From Clostridiales bacterium Firm_18 (lineage in GTDB: Bacteria > Bacillota > Clostridia > Monoglobales > Firm-18), in the NCBI GenBank assembly GCA_001604215.1, contig LVAX01000078.1, forward strand, positions 38,146 through 94,967: a stretch of DNA of 56,822 nucleotides, read 5' to 3'. Below, in pieces: positions 9,527 through 21,725 of this stretch. Position 1 is the first letter of the stretch; the number at the start of each line of letters is the position of its first letter. The notes beneath the pieces are model-generated. The model saw nothing but the letters and a program-made list of their open reading frames with translations. It was not told the DNA's origin and ran no database searches. A program made the translations under genes and the position numbers.

Positions 9527-12500
9527 TTGGCGGTACATCCTATTAAGCTTGGTAAAAACACCAGGATGAGTTATTCAAGAATCGGAGAGGTATTGGACAT
9601 GCCCAACCTCATTGAAATTCAGAAAAACTCATATGACTGGTTTTTAACCAAGGGTCTTGCAGAGGTATTTCACGACATTTCACAAGTAACGGATTTTTCG
9701 GGCAATTTGATATTGGAATTTGTTGATTATTCCATAGACGGCACGCCAAAATATTCCGTGGAGGAGTGCAAAGAACGTGACGCAACCTTTTCGGCCCCTT
9801 TGCGTGCGAAGGTTCATCTTATAAACAAGGAGACCGGAGAGGTAAAAGAGCAGGAAATATTTATGGGAGATTTTCCCCTGATGACGGAGCAGGGAACATT
9901 TATCATAAACGGTGCCGAGCGTGTCGTGGTAAGCCAGCTTGTACGTGCCCCCGGAATTTATTATTCGATGCAAATGGATAAAACAGGGAAGCCTCTGTTT
10001 TCCAATACCATTATTCCCAATAGGGGAGCATGGCTTGAATATGAAACCGATTCGAACGATGTTGTGTATGTTCGTATCGACAGGACAAGAAAAATTCCCG
10101 TTACGGTACTGCTGCGGGCATTAGGTCTGGGAACCAACCCCAATTTGATTGAAATGTTCGGCGACAACGAATTGATACTTTCAACCATTGACAAAGATGT
10201 TTCAAAGTCGAAGGATGAAGGGCTTGTTGAAATTTATAAAAGACTTCGGCCCGGTGAACCGCCAACCGTCGAATCTGCCGAAGCACTTTTGAATTCTTTG
10301 TTCTTTGATCCGAGAAGATATGACCTTGCAAAGGTCGGAAGATATAAATTTAACAAAAAACTTGCGATTTCCGCAAGAATATCAGGCTTAACGCTTGCGG
10401 AAGATGTTGTTTCACCCGTGACGGGAGAAATATTGGCATCTGCAGGCGAAAGGATAACGCGGGAAAAAGCCGTGCAAATTGAAGAAAATGATGTGAACCG
10501 CGTGGTTGTCGATGTGGATGGTAAACAAGTAATAGTGTTCTCGAACAAAATGGTTAATTTGTCTAATTATGTGGATTTTGACCCCGCAGAGCTTGAAATA
10601 AAAGAAAAGGTTTACCTGCCTGTTCTTCAGGATATATTGTCAGCCAAACTGTCACAGGATGAATTAAAGGAAGCCATAATGGACAATATTGACGAGCTTA
10701 TACCGAGATACATCAGGATTGACGATATATATGCTTCCGTTAATTATCAAATAAATCTTTCTTACGGAATAGGTTCGACAGACGATATTGACCATTTGGG
10801 CAACCGCCGGTTAAGAAGCGTAGGCGAGCTTTTGCAGAATCAATTCAGGATAGGTCTTGCGAGAATGGAGCGCGTTGTGCGCGAGAGAATGTCGATTCAG
10901 GACCTGGATGTTGTTACGCCTCAAACCCTTATAAACATCCGTCCCGTAAGTGCCGCCATTAAAGAGTTTTTCGGTTCGTCCCAGCTTTCGCAGTTTATGG
11001 ACCAAACCAATCCTTTAAGTGAGCTTACGCATAAGCGCCGTTTGTCCGCTTTGGGGCCGGGCGGCTTGTCAAGGGAGCGTGCAGGCTTTGAAGTGCGCGA
11101 CGTTCACCACTCCCACTACGGTAGGATGTGCCCGATAGAATCACCCGAAGGTCCGAATATCGGGCTGATATCGTCACTTTCAACCTATGCAAGAGTTAAT
11201 GAATATGGATTTATCGAAACACCGTACCGTATGGTTGACAAGGAAACCGGAAAGGTTACGAAAGAAACCGTTTATATGACCGCAGACGTTGAGGATGAAT
11301 ATATAATTGCGCAGGCTAACGAGCCTCTGGACGAAGAGGGAAGATTTAAAAACAAATATGTTTCGGCAAGATTTCAGGATAAAATACTTGAAGTTGAAGC
11401 AAAAGAAGTTGACTATATGGACGCTTCCCCGAAACAAATGGTATCCGTTGCAACCGCAATGATACCCTTTCTTGAAAATGACGATGCAAACCGTGCGCTT
11501 ATGGGTGCCAACATGCAGCGTCAGGCTGTTCCTCTTATAAAGACGGATTCCCCGATAGTCGGCACAGGGATGGAGTATAAAGCCGCAAAGGATTCGGGAG
11601 TTGTTGTAGTAGCGAAAAAAGGCGGGGTTGTGCATAAAATCAGCTCCGAGGAAATACAAATTAAAAATGACGAAGGAACAATCGATAAATACAAGCTTCT
11701 AAAATATAAAAGATCCAACCAAAGCACGTGCATAAATCAAAAGCCCATAGTGGAAAAAGGTGAAAGAGTCGAGGAGGGCACGATAATTGCGGACGGCCCT
11801 TCCACACACAACGGTGAAATAGCGCTCGGAAGAAACGTCCTTATCGGATTTATGACATGGGAAGGCTATAATTATGAGGACGCAATCCTGATTAACGAAA
11901 AATTTGTTAAAGACGATACCTTTACATCTATTCATATAGAAAAATATGAATGTGAAGCACGCGATACCAAACTTGGCGCGGAAGAAATAACCCGGGATAT
12001 ACCGAATGTGGGTGAGGATTCACTTCGTGACCTTGACGAACGCGGAATAATACGAATAGGTGCTGAAGTCAATCCCGGGGACATACTTGTCGGAAAGGTT
12101 ACCCCTAAAGGAGAAACGGAGCTTACCAGTGAAGAAAGGCTTCTTCGTGCAATTTTCGGAGAAAAGGCAAGGGAGGTTCGTGATACCTCGCTTCGTGTAC
12201 CCCACGGAGAAGGGGGTATTGTTGTTGACGTTAAGGTATTCAACAGAAAAGACGGAGACGAGCTTTCACCCGGGGTAAATCAGCTTGTAAGGTGTTACAT
12301 TGCTCAGAGAAGAAAAATCAGTGTCGGCGATAAAATGGCCGGACGCCACGGAAACAAGGGTGTAATATCAAGGATACTTCCGGAAGAGGATATGCCTTTC
12401 TTACCGGACGGAACGCCGCTTGACATAGTTTTTAATCCCTTGGGTGTTCCCTCGCGTATGAATATCGGACAAGTGCTGGAAGTGCATTTGGGCTATGCGG

Positions 12501-13294
12501 CCAAAGCCCTTGGCTGGAAGGTTGCAACCCCTGTATTTGACGGTGCGAACGAGGACGACGTAATGGACGCATTGGAGCTTGCCGGATACGAAAGGGGAGG
12601 CAAAACAATCCTGTATGACGGGCGTACCGGAGAGCCTTTCGACAATAAGGTTACGGTAGGTTATATGTATGTGTTAAAGCTTGCCCACCTTGTAGACGAT
12701 AAAATTCATGCGCGCTCCACCGGTCCGTATTCTCTTGTTACCCAGCAGCCGCTCGGCGGAAAAGCCCAGTTCGGCGGGCAGCGGTTCGGAGAAATGGAGG
12801 TTTGGGCACTTGAAGCATACGGTGCCGCATATACATTGCAGGAGATTCTGACGGTTAAATCGGACGATGTGGTAGGACGTGTAAAAACGTATGAAAGTAT
12901 AGTGAAAGGTGAAAATGTACCGCGTCCGGGTGTTCCCGAGTCGTTTAAGGTTCTTATCAAAGAGCTTCAATCCTTATCGCTGGACGTTAAAGTTCTGGAT
13001 GAGGATATGCAGGAAATTCCGATAAAAGAAAGCACCGAAGACGAAGAAGACTTTACGATAAAAGAAATAGTTCTTGGAGACACCCCCGAATATGAAGGCA
13101 CTGTCGCGCGGACAGGCGAAGGAGAAGATATAGAGGACGAAATCGTTGAAGAAATTTTAAGCGCCGGTGAAACGGATGAAGAAGACGACATTTTCGAGGA
13201 TGATTTCGACAAAGATATCGATTTAGATGAATTTGATGACAGCGAAGATGATTTTGACGAGGAAGACGATGATGACGACGATATTCTGCTGTAA
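9527..13294 (+). CDS. rpoB: RNA polymerase beta subunit
   Basis: 1255 residues. Conserved regions are all present: the lobe and rifampicin region ([20 protein letters not shown] and [10 protein letters not shown]), GLTRER-equivalent [20 protein letters not shown], the EGPNIG loop, [13 protein letters not shown], and the C-terminal [20 protein letters not shown]. The rifampicin-pocket residues match the sensitive type as far as can be read. The start is TTG 9527, five nt after GAGGTGA; an in-frame GTG at 9518 lies within that site. An unusually acidic tail of about 80 residues follows the conserved end. Transcribed with rpoC, 44 nt apart. Confidence 0.98.
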   Translation: MAVHPIKLGKNTRMSYSRIGEVLDMPNLIEIQKNSYDWFLTKGLAEVFHDISQVTDFSGNLILEFVDYSIDGTPKYSVEECKERDATFSAPLRAKVHLINKETGEVKEQEIFMGDFPLMTEQGTFIINGAERVVVSQLVRAPGIYYSMQMDKTGKPLFSNTIIPNRGAWLEYETDSNDVVYVRIDRTRKIPVTVLLRALGLGTNPNLIEMFGDNELILSTIDKDVSKSKDEGLVEIYKRLRPGEPPTVESAEALLNSLFFDPRRYDLAKVGRYKFNKKLAISARISGLTLAEDVVSPVTGEILASAGERITREKAVQIEENDVNRVVVDVDGKQVIVFSNKMVNLSNYVDFDPAELEIKEKVYLPVLQDILSAKLSQDELKEAIMDNIDELIPRYIRIDDIYASVNYQINLSYGIGSTDDIDHLGNRRLRSVGELLQNQFRIGLARMERVVRERMSIQDLDVVTPQTLINIRPVSAAIKEFFGSSQLSQFMDQTNPLSELTHKRRLSALGPGGLSRERAGFEVRDVHHSHYGRMCPIESPEGPNIGLISSLSTYARVNEYGFIETPYRMVDKETGKVTKETVYMTADVEDEYIIAQANEPLDEEGRFKNKYVSARFQDKILEVEAKEVDYMDASPKQMVSVATAMIPFLENDDANRALMGANMQRQAVPLIKTDSPIVGTGMEYKAAKDSGVVVVAKKGGVVHKISSEEIQIKNDEGTIDKYKLLKYKRSNQSTCINQKPIVEKGERVEEGTIIADGPSTHNGEIALGRNVLIGFMTWEGYNYEDAILINEKFVKDDTFTSIHIEKYECEARDTKLGAEEITRDIPNVGEDSLRDLDERGIIRIGAEVNPGDILVGKVTPKGETELTSEERLLRAIFGEKAREVRDTSLRVPHGEGGIVVDVKVFNRKDGDELSPGVNQLVRCYIAQRRKISVGDKMAGRHGNKGVISRILPEEDMPFLPDGTPLDIVFNPLGVPSRMNIGQVLEVHLGYAAKALGWKVATPVFDGANEDDVMDALELAGYERGGKTILYDGRTGEPFDNKVTVGYMYVLKLAHLVDDKIHARSTGPYSLVTQQPLGGKAQFGGQRFGEMEVWALEAYGAAYTLQEILTVKSDDVVGRVKTYESIVKGENVPRPGVPESFKVLIKELQSLSLDVKVLDEDMQEIPIKESTEDEEDFTIKEIVLGDTPEYEGTVARTGEGEDIEDEIVEEILSAGETDEEDDIFEDDFDKDIDLDEFDDSEDDFDEEDDDDDDILL

Positions 13295-13338
13295 ATGAAA
13301 AAGGAATAAGTCCACCAATACAAAAGGAGCTGAACAAA

Positions 13339-16300
13339 TTGCTTGAATTCAATAATTTTGAGGCAATTCAAATAGGACTTGCATCACCGAATAAAATCAG
13401 GGAATGGTCGCGCGGAGAGGTAAAAAAGCCGGAAACGATTAATTACAGGACATTAAAGCCGGAAAAGGACGGTTTGTTTTGTGAAAAAATTTTCGGTCCG
13501 ACGAAGGATTGGGAATGCCACTGCGGGAAATATAAAAGAATCAGGTATAAAGGCATAATATGCGACAGGTGCGGGGTTGAGGTAACACGGTCAAAAGTAC
13601 GCCGCGAAAGAATGGGGCATATTGAACTTGCGGCGCCGGTATCCCACATCTGGTATTTTAAAGGCATTCCGAGCAGAATGGGGCTAATGCTTGACCTTTC
13701 ACCGAGAATACTTGAGAAGGTGCTTTATTTTGCGTCTTATATTGTTATAGACCCCGGCAAAACGCCGCTGATGAAAAAACAAATGCTTTCCGAAAAAGAG
13801 TACAGGGAAGCGGTTGAAAAGTTCGGGGAAGAAAAATTTGTGGCAGGCATGGGTGCCGAAGCCATTTATGAATTGCTGAAAGAAATAGATCTTGACAAGC
13901 TTGCGACCGAGCTGCGCAATGAACTTGCCGATTCGGTAGGGCAAAAAAGAGTCAGGATTATAAAAAGGCTTGAAGTTGTAGAAGCTTTCCGCTTAAGCGG
14001 CAACAGGCCCGAATGGATGATTATGACCGCTATTCCGGTAATACCGCCCGAAATACGTCCAATGGTTCAGCTTGACGGCGGAAGATTTGCCACAAGCGAT
14101 CTTAATGACTTATACCGGCGGGTAATAAACAGGAATAACCGCCTTAAAAAGCTGTTGGATTTGGGCGCACCTGATATAATAGTGCGAAATGAAAAGCGCA
14201 TGCTGCAAGAAGCTGTTGACGCGCTTATAGATAACGGACGAAGAGGACGGCCGGTGACCGGTCCGGGCAACCGTCCGCTTAAGTCGCTTTCGGATATGCT
14301 CAAGGGCAAGCAGGGGCGTTTCAGACAAAATCTGCTCGGTAAGCGTGTGGATTATTCCGGGCGTTCGGTTATAGTTGTCGGTCCCGAGCTTAAGATTTAC
14401 CAATGCGGGCTGCCTAAGGAAATGGCGTTGGAGCTTTTTAAGCCGTTTGTTATGAAGCGCCTTGTAAATGACGGGATGGCCCATAACATAAAATCCGCTA
14501 AAAGAATGGTTGACAGGGTACGCAATGAGGTTTGGGATGTATTGGATGATGTAATAAAAGAGCATCCCGTACTTCTTAACCGCGCGCCGACTTTGCACAG
14601 ATTGGGTATTCAGGCATTTGAGCCGGTTTTGGTTGAAGGCAGGGCTTTGAAGCTTCACCCGCTTGTTTGTACTGCTTATAATGCTGATTTTGACGGTGAC
14701 CAGATGGCGGTTCACGTTCCGCTGTCCGCCGAGGCACAAGCCGAAGCAAGATTTTTAATGCTTTCCGCCAATAACCTTTTAAAGCCGCAGGACGGACGTC
14801 CCGTAACCGTTCCGACTCAGGATATGGTGCTTGGGTGTTATTATTTAACGTTGGTTAATGAAAACGAAAACGGTGCGGGCAAAATATTCTCGTCCGTTAG
14901 TGAGGCTGTTATGGCTTACGAGGCAAAGGCAGTCGGGCTTCATGCTCCCATTAAGGTCAGAGTCAGGAAAGAATTTGACGGCGTTGAAAAATTCAAAATA
15001 ATAGACGCAACGGTGGGACGTCTTGTATTAAATGAGTATATACCCCAGGATTTAGGCTTTGTTGACAGAAGCAAAGAAGAAAATGAGTTTAAGCTTGAAG
15101 TGGATTTTCTTACGGATAAAAAAGCACTCGGAGAAATTGTTGATAAGTGCATAAAGAAACACGGCACAACCGAAACGGCAATAGTTTTGGATAAAATCAA
15201 AGAACTCGGATTTAAGTATTCCACCAAGGGCGCAATTACAATAGGCGTCAATGATATGGAAATTCCCGCCGCGAAAAAACAATTCATTGAAGAGGCAGAA
15301 GCCCAGGTTGAAAAAATTACCGCCCAATTCAGACGCGGCCTTATATCCGAGGAGGAACGCTATAACTTAGTAATCAATACATGGGACAATACAACAAAAA
15401 AAGTTACTAATGCACTTATGGATCATTTAAGCAAATTTAATCCCATATATATGATGGCCAATTCCGGAGCCCGCGGAAGCGTAAACCAGATTCGCCAGCT
15501 TGCCGGTATGCGCGGACTTATGTCGGATACTACCGGCCGTCCGGTTGAAATTCCCATTAGGGCAAACTTCAGGGAAGGGCTTAATGTTTTGGAATACTTC
15601 AATTCAACCCACGGCGCAAGAAAAGGTCTGGCTGACACCGCGCTTCGTACTGCCGATTCGGGCTATCTGACAAGGCGTCTTGTAGATGTATCTCAGGATG
15701 TAATAATACGTGAGCAAGACTGCGGTACCGACGAATACATTGTCGTAAGCGATATTAAGGACGGCAATCAGGTAATTGAAGAGCTTTTTGACCGGCTCAC
15801 GGGCAGGTATGCCGCGGAGGATATAATTCATCCCGAAACCGGAGAGATACTTGTTTCAAAAAATACTCTCATGAACGATGCTCATGCAAAGAAAGTAGTG
15901 GATGCGGGGATAACCCATGTGAAAATCCGATCGGTGTTAAAATGCAGGGCACGGGCAGGGGTTTGCGCCTGCTGCTACGGTTCCAATCTTGCGACCGGAG
16001 ACGAGGTTAATGTCGGGGAATCGGTAGGAATAATAGCCGCACAGTCAATCGGAGAGCCGGGCACCCAGCTTACCATGAGAACCTTCCATACCGGCGGCGT
16101 TGTAGGTGAAGATATTACACAGGGTTTGCCGCGTGTTGAAGAGCTGTTTGAAGCAAGGAAGCCGAAGGGGCTTGCAATAATAGCCGAAATCGCAGGAGTA
16201 ATATCAATATCGGAAACAAAGAAAAAACGTGAGATTATAATAACCGATAATGAAAACGGCGATGTGCGGACTTATTTCATTCCTTACGGCTCACGCATTA

Positions 16301-16872
16301 AAGTGGAAGAAGGACAAACGGTTGAAGCCGGAGATGAGCTTACTGAAGGTTCGGTTAATCCTCATGATATATTAAAAATAAAAGGCCCGGCCGCTGTTCA
16401 CAAATATCTTATACAAGAGGTTCAAAGGGTTTACAGGCTGCAAGGTGTTGACATAAACGACAGGCATATCGAGGTTATAATTCGTCAGATGATGCGCAAG
16501 GTTAAGGTTGAGGACCCCGGCGACACAGTACTTTTAACCGGTGCGCTTATTGATGCTTTGGAATTCGAGAGAATAAACGAGCAGGCGGAGGCAGAGGGCA
16601 AGACCCCGGCAACGTGCTCAAATATTCTTCTGGGAATAACAAAGGCATCCCTTGCAACAGATTCATTTTTGTCCGCCGCATCCTTCCAGGAAACCACAAG
16701 GGTTCTTACAGATGCTGCGATAAAAGGAAAAGTTGATCCTCTTCTCGGGCTTAAAGAAAATGTAATAATAGGCAAATTGGTTCCTGCCGGCACGGGTATG
16801 AACAAATACCGGGATATTGACGTGGAGCTGGAGGAGGAAACGCCTGAAATATCCGATTACATGAGTTATTGA
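13339..16872 (+). CDS. rpoC: RNA polymerase beta-prime subunit
   Basis: 1177 residues, TTG start with AAGGAG 9 nt upstream. The N-terminal zinc ribbon has Cys60, Cys62, Cys75 and Cys78. The catalytic magnesium loop NADFDGDQM is at about 448-456. The second zinc site appears as [13 protein letters not shown], and the trigger-loop neighbourhood as [16 protein letters not shown]. No large lineage insertion is seen, and the length is normal for Firmicutes. It forms the core polymerase with rpoB directly upstream. Confidence 0.98.
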   Translation: MLEFNNFEAIQIGLASPNKIREWSRGEVKKPETINYRTLKPEKDGLFCEKIFGPTKDWECHCGKYKRIRYKGIICDRCGVEVTRSKVRRERMGHIELAAPVSHIWYFKGIPSRMGLMLDLSPRILEKVLYFASYIVIDPGKTPLMKKQMLSEKEYREAVEKFGEEKFVAGMGAEAIYELLKEIDLDKLATELRNELADSVGQKRVRIIKRLEVVEAFRLSGNRPEWMIMTAIPVIPPEIRPMVQLDGGRFATSDLNDLYRRVINRNNRLKKLLDLGAPDIIVRNEKRMLQEAVDALIDNGRRGRPVTGPGNRPLKSLSDMLKGKQGRFRQNLLGKRVDYSGRSVIVVGPELKIYQCGLPKEMALELFKPFVMKRLVNDGMAHNIKSAKRMVDRVRNEVWDVLDDVIKEHPVLLNRAPTLHRLGIQAFEPVLVEGRALKLHPLVCTAYNADFDGDQMAVHVPLSAEAQAEARFLMLSANNLLKPQDGRPVTVPTQDMVLGCYYLTLVNENENGAGKIFSSVSEAVMAYEAKAVGLHAPIKVRVRKEFDGVEKFKIIDATVGRLVLNEYIPQDLGFVDRSKEENEFKLEVDFLTDKKALGEIVDKCIKKHGTTETAIVLDKIKELGFKYSTKGAITIGVNDMEIPAAKKQFIEEAEAQVEKITAQFRRGLISEEERYNLVINTWDNTTKKVTNALMDHLSKFNPIYMMANSGARGSVNQIRQLAGMRGLMSDTTGRPVEIPIRANFREGLNVLEYFNSTHGARKGLADTALRTADSGYLTRRLVDVSQDVIIREQDCGTDEYIVVSDIKDGNQVIEELFDRLTGRYAAEDIIHPETGEILVSKNTLMNDAHAKKVVDAGITHVKIRSVLKCRARAGVCACCYGSNLATGDEVNVGESVGIIAAQSIGEPGTQLTMRTFHTGGVVGEDITQGLPRVEELFEARKPKGLAIIAEIAGVISISETKKKREIIITDNENGDVRTYFIPYGSRIKVEEGQTVEAGDELTEGSVNPHDILKIKGPAAVHKYLIQEVQRVYRLQGVDINDRHIEVIIRQMMRKVKVEDPGDTVLLTGALIDALEFERINEQAEAEGKTPATCSNILLGITKASLATDSFLSAASFQETTRVLTDAAIKGKVDPLLGLKENVIIGKLVPAGTGMNKYRDIDVELEEETPEISDYMSY

Positions 16873-16917
16873 CAAAAAAGATATGCTGTGATAATATAAT
16901 TGGAGGTTAAATCTGCA

Positions 16918-17163
16918 ATGCAAAGTGAGGCCGAATCAGGCACAAAATATGCGGGGTTTAAACAATCAAAACGTGCAATAACAGAAGGCAAAGCCGTTAA
17001 GGCGTTTATAGCCATGGATTGCTCGCCGGATATGCTTAGTACAATAGAGAGCTTATGCCGGCAGTATAATGTTGAGATGGAGTATATACCCACAATGAAG
17101 CAGCTTGGCGCAAAATGTGGTTTGGAAGTCGGCTGCTCCGTTGCGGTGATAGCTAAGCAATAG
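16918..17163 (+). CDS. L7Ae-family K-turn binding ribosomal protein
   Basis: 81 residues. Small alpha-beta-alpha L7Ae/L30e/S12e/Gadd45 fold: a Gly-rich start (KYAGFKQSKRAITEGKA), AFIAMDCSP, then the conserved C-terminal MKQLGAKCGLEVGCSVAVI. In Firmicutes this gene (ybxF/rplGB type) sits between rpoC and rpsL, as here, and its product binds RNA kink-turns. The ATG at 16918 has GGAGG at 16902-16906. The 3' flank holds a strong hairpin (17168-17190). Confidence 0.92.
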   Translation: MQSEAESGTKYAGFKQSKRAITEGKAVKAFIAMDCSPDMLSTIESLCRQYNVEMEYIPTMKQLGAKCGLEVGCSVAVIAKQ

Positions 17164-17167
17164 TTGT

Positions 17168-17190
17168 TTTTTAAGGCTCTGCCTTAAAAA
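17168..17190 (+). promoter_or_regulatory. Intergenic hairpin before rpsL
   Basis: TTTTTAAGGC / GCCTTAAAAA with a TCT loop: a ten-pair stem between the L7Ae gene and rpsL. The T-run is on the 5' side, so it is not a plus-strand terminator. It may mark an RNA processing or attenuation point. Confidence 0.5.
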
Positions 17191-17231
17191 TTACTATTAT
17201 ATATATTTTACAGAAAGGAGTTGAAACAAAG

Positions 17232-17654
17232 TTGCCGTCATTTAACCAACTGGTAAGAAAGGGCCGCAAATCTGTATTTAAAAAGTCAACCGCTCCTGCG
17301 TTGCAAAAGGGCCTTAACACGTTGAAAAAGAGAGTAACCGATCAAAGCTCTCCGCAAAAGAGGGGAGTATGCACCGTTGTTAAGACAATGACGCCGAAAA
17401 AGCCTAATTCCGCCCTCAGGAAAATTGCAAGGGTTCGTTTGACAAACGGGATAGAGGTTTCCGCATACATCCCGGGAATAGGTCATAACATTCAGGAGCA
17501 CAGTGTTGTTCTTATTCGCGGCGGAAGGGTTAAAGATCTGCCGGGCGTTAGATATCACATCATCCGCGGGGCTCTTGATACCGCAGGGGTAAGCGATCGA
17601 CGCCAGGGGAGAAGTCTTTACGGGGCAAAAACTCCGAAAGAAGCAAAGAAATAA
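17232..17654 (+). CDS. rpsL: 30S ribosomal protein S12
   Basis: 140 residues in the decoding centre of the small subunit. It starts at TTG 17232 with AAAGGAG 11 nt upstream, reading [12 protein letters not shown]. The two loops where streptomycin-resistance changes occur, [11 protein letters not shown] and [11 protein letters not shown], are wild type. Fifth gene position of the str block; 154 nt separate it from rpsG and contain a structured RNA. Confidence 0.98.
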   Translation: MPSFNQLVRKGRKSVFKKSTAPALQKGLNTLKKRVTDQSSPQKRGVCTVVKTMTPKKPNSALRKIARVRLTNGIEVSAYIPGIGHNIQEHSVVLIRGGRVKDLPGVRYHIIRGALDTAGVSDRRQGRSLYGAKTPKEAKK

Positions 17655-17661
17655 GCTTATA

Positions 17662-17781
17662 CGTACCATGAGTACGAATTTATCACAATCTAATATTTAG
17701 TGCGCAGTACCATGGTATATTTAATATATATCGGTAACACGCACTGACAACCCGGCAGGAAGGGTTGAGTACCTGTGATAA
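17662..17781 (+). promoter_or_regulatory. Structured intergenic RNA between rpsL and rpsG
   Basis: A small hairpin CGTAC/GTACG (17662-17676) is followed by what reads as a closed three-way junction. P1 is TTATCACA with TGTGATAA (17680-17687, 17774-17781). P2 is TTAGTGCG with CGCACTGA (17697-17704, 17740-17747, one G-U). P3 is CAACCC with GGGTTG (17748-17753, 17762-17767) and loop GGCAGGAA. P1 ends 14 nt before the rpsG ribosome site. In E. coli the S12-S7 spacer binds S7 for feedback; a similar role here is inference. Confidence 0.6.
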
Positions 17782-17808
17782 TCATTTTATATGAAGGAGG
17801 GAAGCAAA

Positions 17809-18279
17809 GTGCCAAGGAAAGGTTTTGTACCAAAAAGAGATGTATTGCCGGATCCTTTGTACGGAAGCAAATTGGTGACACGCCTTATAAATAACATAAT
17901 GCTTGACGGAAAAAAGGGTGTAGCTCAAAAAATCGTCTATGATGCTTTTGATATCGTAAAAGAAAAAACGGGAAAAGAACCGGTAGAGGCTTTTGAGCAG
18001 GCATTGAACAACGTAATGCCAGTTCTTGAAGTTAAGGCAAGACGTGTCGGCGGAGCGACGTATCAGGTTCCCATTGAGGTGCGTCCGGACAGGCGGCAAA
18101 CGCTCGGACTCAGGTGGATTACAAATTATTCACGCAGCCGAAACGAAAAGACCATGCGTGAAAGACTTGCGGGAGAAATTATTGACGCCTTGAACAATAC
18201 CGGTTCGTCAGTTAAAAAACGCGAGGATACGCATAAAATGGCAGAAGCTAACAGAGCTTTTGCTCATTATCGTTGGTAA
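17809..18279 (+). CDS. rpsG: 30S ribosomal protein S7
   Basis: 156 residues, the primary assembly protein of the 30S head. Typical core: [51 protein letters not shown] and [18 protein letters not shown] at the end. The GTG at 17809 follows GGAGGG (17796-17801) by 7 nt; an in-frame ATG at 17791 lies before that site and cannot be the start. The structured spacer upstream is a possible S7 feedback target. Confidence 0.98.
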   Translation: MPRKGFVPKRDVLPDPLYGSKLVTRLINNIMLDGKKGVAQKIVYDAFDIVKEKTGKEPVEAFEQALNNVMPVLEVKARRVGGATYQVPIEVRPDRRQTLGLRWITNYSRSRNEKTMRERLAGEIIDALNNTGSSVKKREDTHKMAEANRAFAHYRW

Positions 18280-18303
18280 AATTAATTTTCAAAGGAGAAA
18301 AAC

Positions 18304-20373
18304 GTGAGCAGGCAATTCAGTTTAGAAAAAACAAGAAATATCGGAATTATGGCTCACATTGATGCAGGTAAAACTACAACCACTGAGCGAATCCTGTATT
18401 ATACCGGAAGAGTTCACAAGGTTGGAGAAACTCATGAAGGCTCGGCAACGATGGATTGGATGGAGCAAGAGCAGGAACGTGGTATTACTATCACTTCCGC
18501 GGCAACTACTGCACAATGGAATGGGCACAGAATAAATATCATTGATACTCCCGGTCACGTCGATTTTACGGTCGAGGTTGAGCGTTCTCTTCGTGTGCTT
18601 GACGGTTCTGTAACGGTATTTTGTGCAAAGGGAGGCGTTGAGCCGCAGTCGGAAACGGTATGGAGGCAGGCTGACAGATATAATGTGCCGCGTATCGCAT
18701 ATGTTAATAAAATGGACATTATGGGTGCCGACTTTTATAACGTTGTCCGTATGATGAAGGAACGACTCAAATGCAACCCTGTTCCGATTCAGCTGCCGAT
18801 AGGCAGCGAAAGCAGTTTTAAGGGTATAATCGATCTTGTTACAATGAAGGCTTATGTTTATTACGATGATTTGGGCAATGATATCCGTGAGGAAGAAATA
18901 CCCGATGATTTAAAGGATAAGGCACAGCAATACCATACGGCTTTGATTGAATCGGTAGCCGAAACGGACGACGAACTTGCCACAAAATATTTGGAGGGCA
19001 TGGAGCTGACCATTGACGAGATAAAGCAAGGAATAAGAAAGGCTACGATTGCCGTTGAATTAATCCCTGTGCTTTGCGGAACGTCATACCGGAACAAGGG
19101 AGTACAAAAGCTTCTTGACGCCGTTGTTGATTATTTGCCGTCACCGGTTGATATACCTGCGATAAAGGGAATCGATCCGTCAACGGAAGAAGAAATAGAG
19201 CGTCCCTCGGACGACAGCGCGCCTTTTTCAGCTTTAGCCTTTAAAATAGCAACGGATCCTTTTGTCGGAAAGCTTTGCTTTTTCAGGGTATACTCGGGTA
19301 CGCTCAAAAGCGGCTCGCATGTATATAATTCTACAAAAGGGAACAGGGAAAGAATCGGAAGAATACTGCAAATGCACGCGAACCATCGCGAGGATATTGA
19401 CGCCGTATACTCGGGGGATATTGCCGCTGCGGTAGGCCTTAAGAATACCACAACGGGAGATACCCTTTGCGATGAATCAAAGCAGGTAATACTTGAATCA
19501 ATGGAATTTCCGGAGCCGGTTATAAGAGTCGCAATCGAGCCGAAAACCAAAGCCGGGCAGGAGAAAATGGGGATAGCGCTGTCAAAGCTTGCGGAAGAAG
19601 ACCCCACCTTTAAAACCTATACCGATGAGGAAACAGGGCAAACCATTATAGCCGGTATGGGAGAGCTGCATCTTGATATAATCGTAGACAGGCTGCTAAG
19701 GGAATTCAAGGTGGAGGCAAATGTCGGCAAGCCCCAGGTATCGTATAAAGAAACCATCAGAAAGACGGTTAATATTGAAAACAAATATGCACGTCAGTCG
19801 GGCGGAAGAGGTCAATATGGCCACGTTTACCTGACGCTTGAGCCGCTTGAACCCGGGGCAGGTTATGAGTTTGTAAATAAAATTGTCGGAGGCGCAATTC
19901 CCAAGGAATATATACCGGCTGTTGACGCGGGTATCCAGGGTGCTATGCAGACCGGAGTGCTTGCCGGCTATAACGTAGTGGATGTCAGGGTAACTTTGTA
20001 CGACGGCTCGTATCACGAGGTTGACTCATCTGAAATGGCCTTTAAAATAGCCGCGTCCATGGCTTTTAAGGAAGGCTGCCGCAAAGCGGACCCGGTTTTA
20101 AAAGAGCCTATAATGAAGGTGGATGTTACGGTGCCGGAAGAGTATATGGGAGATGTCATCGGAGACCTTAACTCCCGCCGCGGCCAGATACAGGGAATGG
20201 AAGCAAGAGCAGGAGCACAGTCAATAACGGCATTTGTCCCGCTGTCCGAAATGTTCGGCTATGCAACAGAACTTAGGTCAAGGACACAGGGACGCGGACA
20301 GTATGTAATGCAGCCGAGTCATTACGAAGAGGTACCGAAAAATATCCAGGAAAGTATTGTATCGCAAAAATAA
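18304..20373 (+). CDS. fusA: Elongation factor G
   Basis: 689-residue translocase GTPase. G1 [15 protein letters not shown] (about residues 16-30), G2 region [12 protein letters not shown]3 DTPGHVDF, G4 NKMD, then domains II to V, including the conserved [15 protein letters not shown] and the end segment [25 protein letters not shown] start with AAAGGAGA upstream. Next to tuf, as in the classical str operon. The length and motifs indicate the canonical factor, not a ribosome-protection paralogue. Confidence 0.98.
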   Translation: MSRQFSLEKTRNIGIMAHIDAGKTTTTERILYYTGRVHKVGETHEGSATMDWMEQEQERGITITSAATTAQWNGHRINIIDTPGHVDFTVEVERSLRVLDGSVTVFCAKGGVEPQSETVWRQADRYNVPRIAYVNKMDIMGADFYNVVRMMKERLKCNPVPIQLPIGSESSFKGIIDLVTMKAYVYYDDLGNDIREEEIPDDLKDKAQQYHTALIESVAETDDELATKYLEGMELTIDEIKQGIRKATIAVELIPVLCGTSYRNKGVQKLLDAVVDYLPSPVDIPAIKGIDPSTEEEIERPSDDSAPFSALAFKIATDPFVGKLCFFRVYSGTLKSGSHVYNSTKGNRERIGRILQMHANHREDIDAVYSGDIAAAVGLKNTTTGDTLCDESKQVILESMEFPEPVIRVAIEPKTKAGQEKMGIALSKLAEEDPTFKTYTDEETGQTIIAGMGELHLDIIVDRLLREFKVEANVGKPQVSYKETIRKTVNIENKYARQSGGRGQYGHVYLTLEPLEPGAGYEFVNKIVGGAIPKEYIPAVDAGIQGAMQTGVLAGYNVVDVRVTLYDGSYHEVDSSEMAFKIAASMAFKEGCRKADPVLKEPIMKVDVTVPEEYMGDVIGDLNSRRGQIQGMEARAGAQSITAFVPLSEMFGYATELRSRTQGRGQYVMQPSHYEEVPKNIQESIVSQK

Positions 20374-20419
20374 TAATTCAGAATAAAATTTAATTTTATT
20401 TATAAGGAGGAACTTTAAA

Positions 20420-21619
20420 ATGGCAAAAGCTAAATTTGAAAGAAACAAACCCCATGTAAACATTGGAACAATCGGTCACGTTGACCATGGTAAGACAACT
20501 CTTACCGCAGCTATTACCAAGGTGCTCGGATTTAAGGGCCAGGCATCTTACACATCTTATGAAAATATAGACAAGGCTCCGGAGGAAAGAGAAAGAGGTA
20601 TAACCATATCAACTTCGCACGTTGAGTATGAAACAGATAACCGTCACTATGCACACGTTGACTGCCCCGGACACGCCGACTATGTTAAAAACATGATAAC
20701 CGGTGCGGCGCAGATGGACGGAGCAATTCTTGTTGTATCGGCTGCAGATGGTCCTATGCCGCAAACAAGAGAGCATATTCTCCTTTCCCGTCAGGTTGGT
20801 GTTCCTTACATTGTTGTTTATCTGAACAAAGCCGACCAGGTTGATGACCCCGAGCTTATCGAGCTTGTTGAAATGGAAGTACGTGAAATACTGAACGAAT
20901 ATGAGTTCCCGGGAGATGACACCCCCATAGTTGTCGGCTCGGCTCTTAAAGCACTCGAAAGTAATTCGGACGATATAAATGCACCTGAATATGAGTCTAT
21001 TTTAAAACTTATGGAAGAGGTTGACAAATTTATCCCGACTCCCGAAAGAAAGACAGATCTGCCCTTCTTAATGCCTGTTGAGGACGTATTCTCAATCACC
21101 GGCCGCGGCACGGTTGCAACGGGAAGAGTTGAAAGAGGTATTCTTAAAGTATCGGATGAGGTTGAAATAGTCGGTCTTACCGATGAACTGCGCAAGGTTG
21201 TAGTAACAGGCGTTGAAATGTTCAGAAAGCTTCTTGATCAGGCAGAAGCCGGCGATAATATCGGAGCACTTCTTCGAGGCGTTCAAAGAAACGAAATAGA
21301 GCGCGGACAGGTTCTTGCAAAGCCCGGCTCAATTAAACCGCACACACATTTTATGGGTCAGGTTTATGTTTTAACCAAGGAAGAGGGCGGCAGACATACA
21401 CCTTTCTTTAACAACTATCGCCCGCAGTTCTATTTCAGAACAACCGACGTAACAGGCGTTGTAAGACTTCCTGAGGGTGTTGAAATGTGCATGCCCGGGG
21501 ATAACATTGAAATGGAAGTTGAGCTTATAACACCTATAGCAATTGAAGAAGGATTAAGATTTGCTATTCGTGAAGGCGGCAGAACGGTTGGCTCGGGTGT
21601 CGTATCAAGAATGCTGTAA
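20420..21619 (+). CDS. tuf: Elongation factor Tu
   Basis: 399-residue GTPase that delivers aminoacyl-t[13 protein letters not shown] at about 19-28, the switch I element [19 protein letters not shown], domain [15 protein letters not shown] and domain [22 protein letters not shown]. The only gene of this block from rpoB on, apart from the L7Ae gene, with an ATG start (AAGGAGGAA upstream). A strong terminator follows directly. Confidence 0.98.
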   Translation: MAKAKFERNKPHVNIGTIGHVDHGKTTLTAAITKVLGFKGQASYTSYENIDKAPEERERGITISTSHVEYETDNRHYAHVDCPGHADYVKNMITGAAQMDGAILVVSAADGPMPQTREHILLSRQVGVPYIVVYLNKADQVDDPELIELVEMEVREILNEYEFPGDDTPIVVGSALKALESNSDDINAPEYESILKLMEEVDKFIPTPERKTDLPFLMPVEDVFSITGRGTVATGRVERGILKVSDEVEIVGLTDELRKVVVTGVEMFRKLLDQAEAGDNIGALLRGVQRNEIERGQVLAKPGSIKPHTHFMGQVYVLTKEEGGRHTPFFNNYRPQFYFRTTDVTGVVRLPEGVEMCMPGDNIEMEVELITPIAIEEGLRFAIREGGRTVGSGVVSRML

Positions 21620-21631
21620 TAAAAGATTTCA

Positions 21632-21670
21632 AACAAACCCTTACAAATCAAGTAAGGGTTTGTTTTTTTT
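21632..21670 (+). terminator. Terminator of the str block
   Basis: AACAAACCCTTAC pairs fully with GTAAGGGTTTGTT around a 7-nt loop, followed by a T-run. Confidence 0.95.
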
Positions 21671-21725
21671 AAACCGTTTTTATCATATATTATAATAAAA
21701 TATATGTTAAAAGGCGGAGGTATTT

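Noticed and set aside
12967..13371. Serine-rich minus-strand frame opposite the end of rpoB
   Set aside because: It is the antisense reading of the Asp/Glu tail codons; no ribosome site.
16869..16900. TTGACA and TATAAT at the end of rpoC as a promoter for the L7Ae gene
   Set aside because: The spacer is 20 nt (or 15 to an alternative -10), and the transcript would start at or after the ribosome site.
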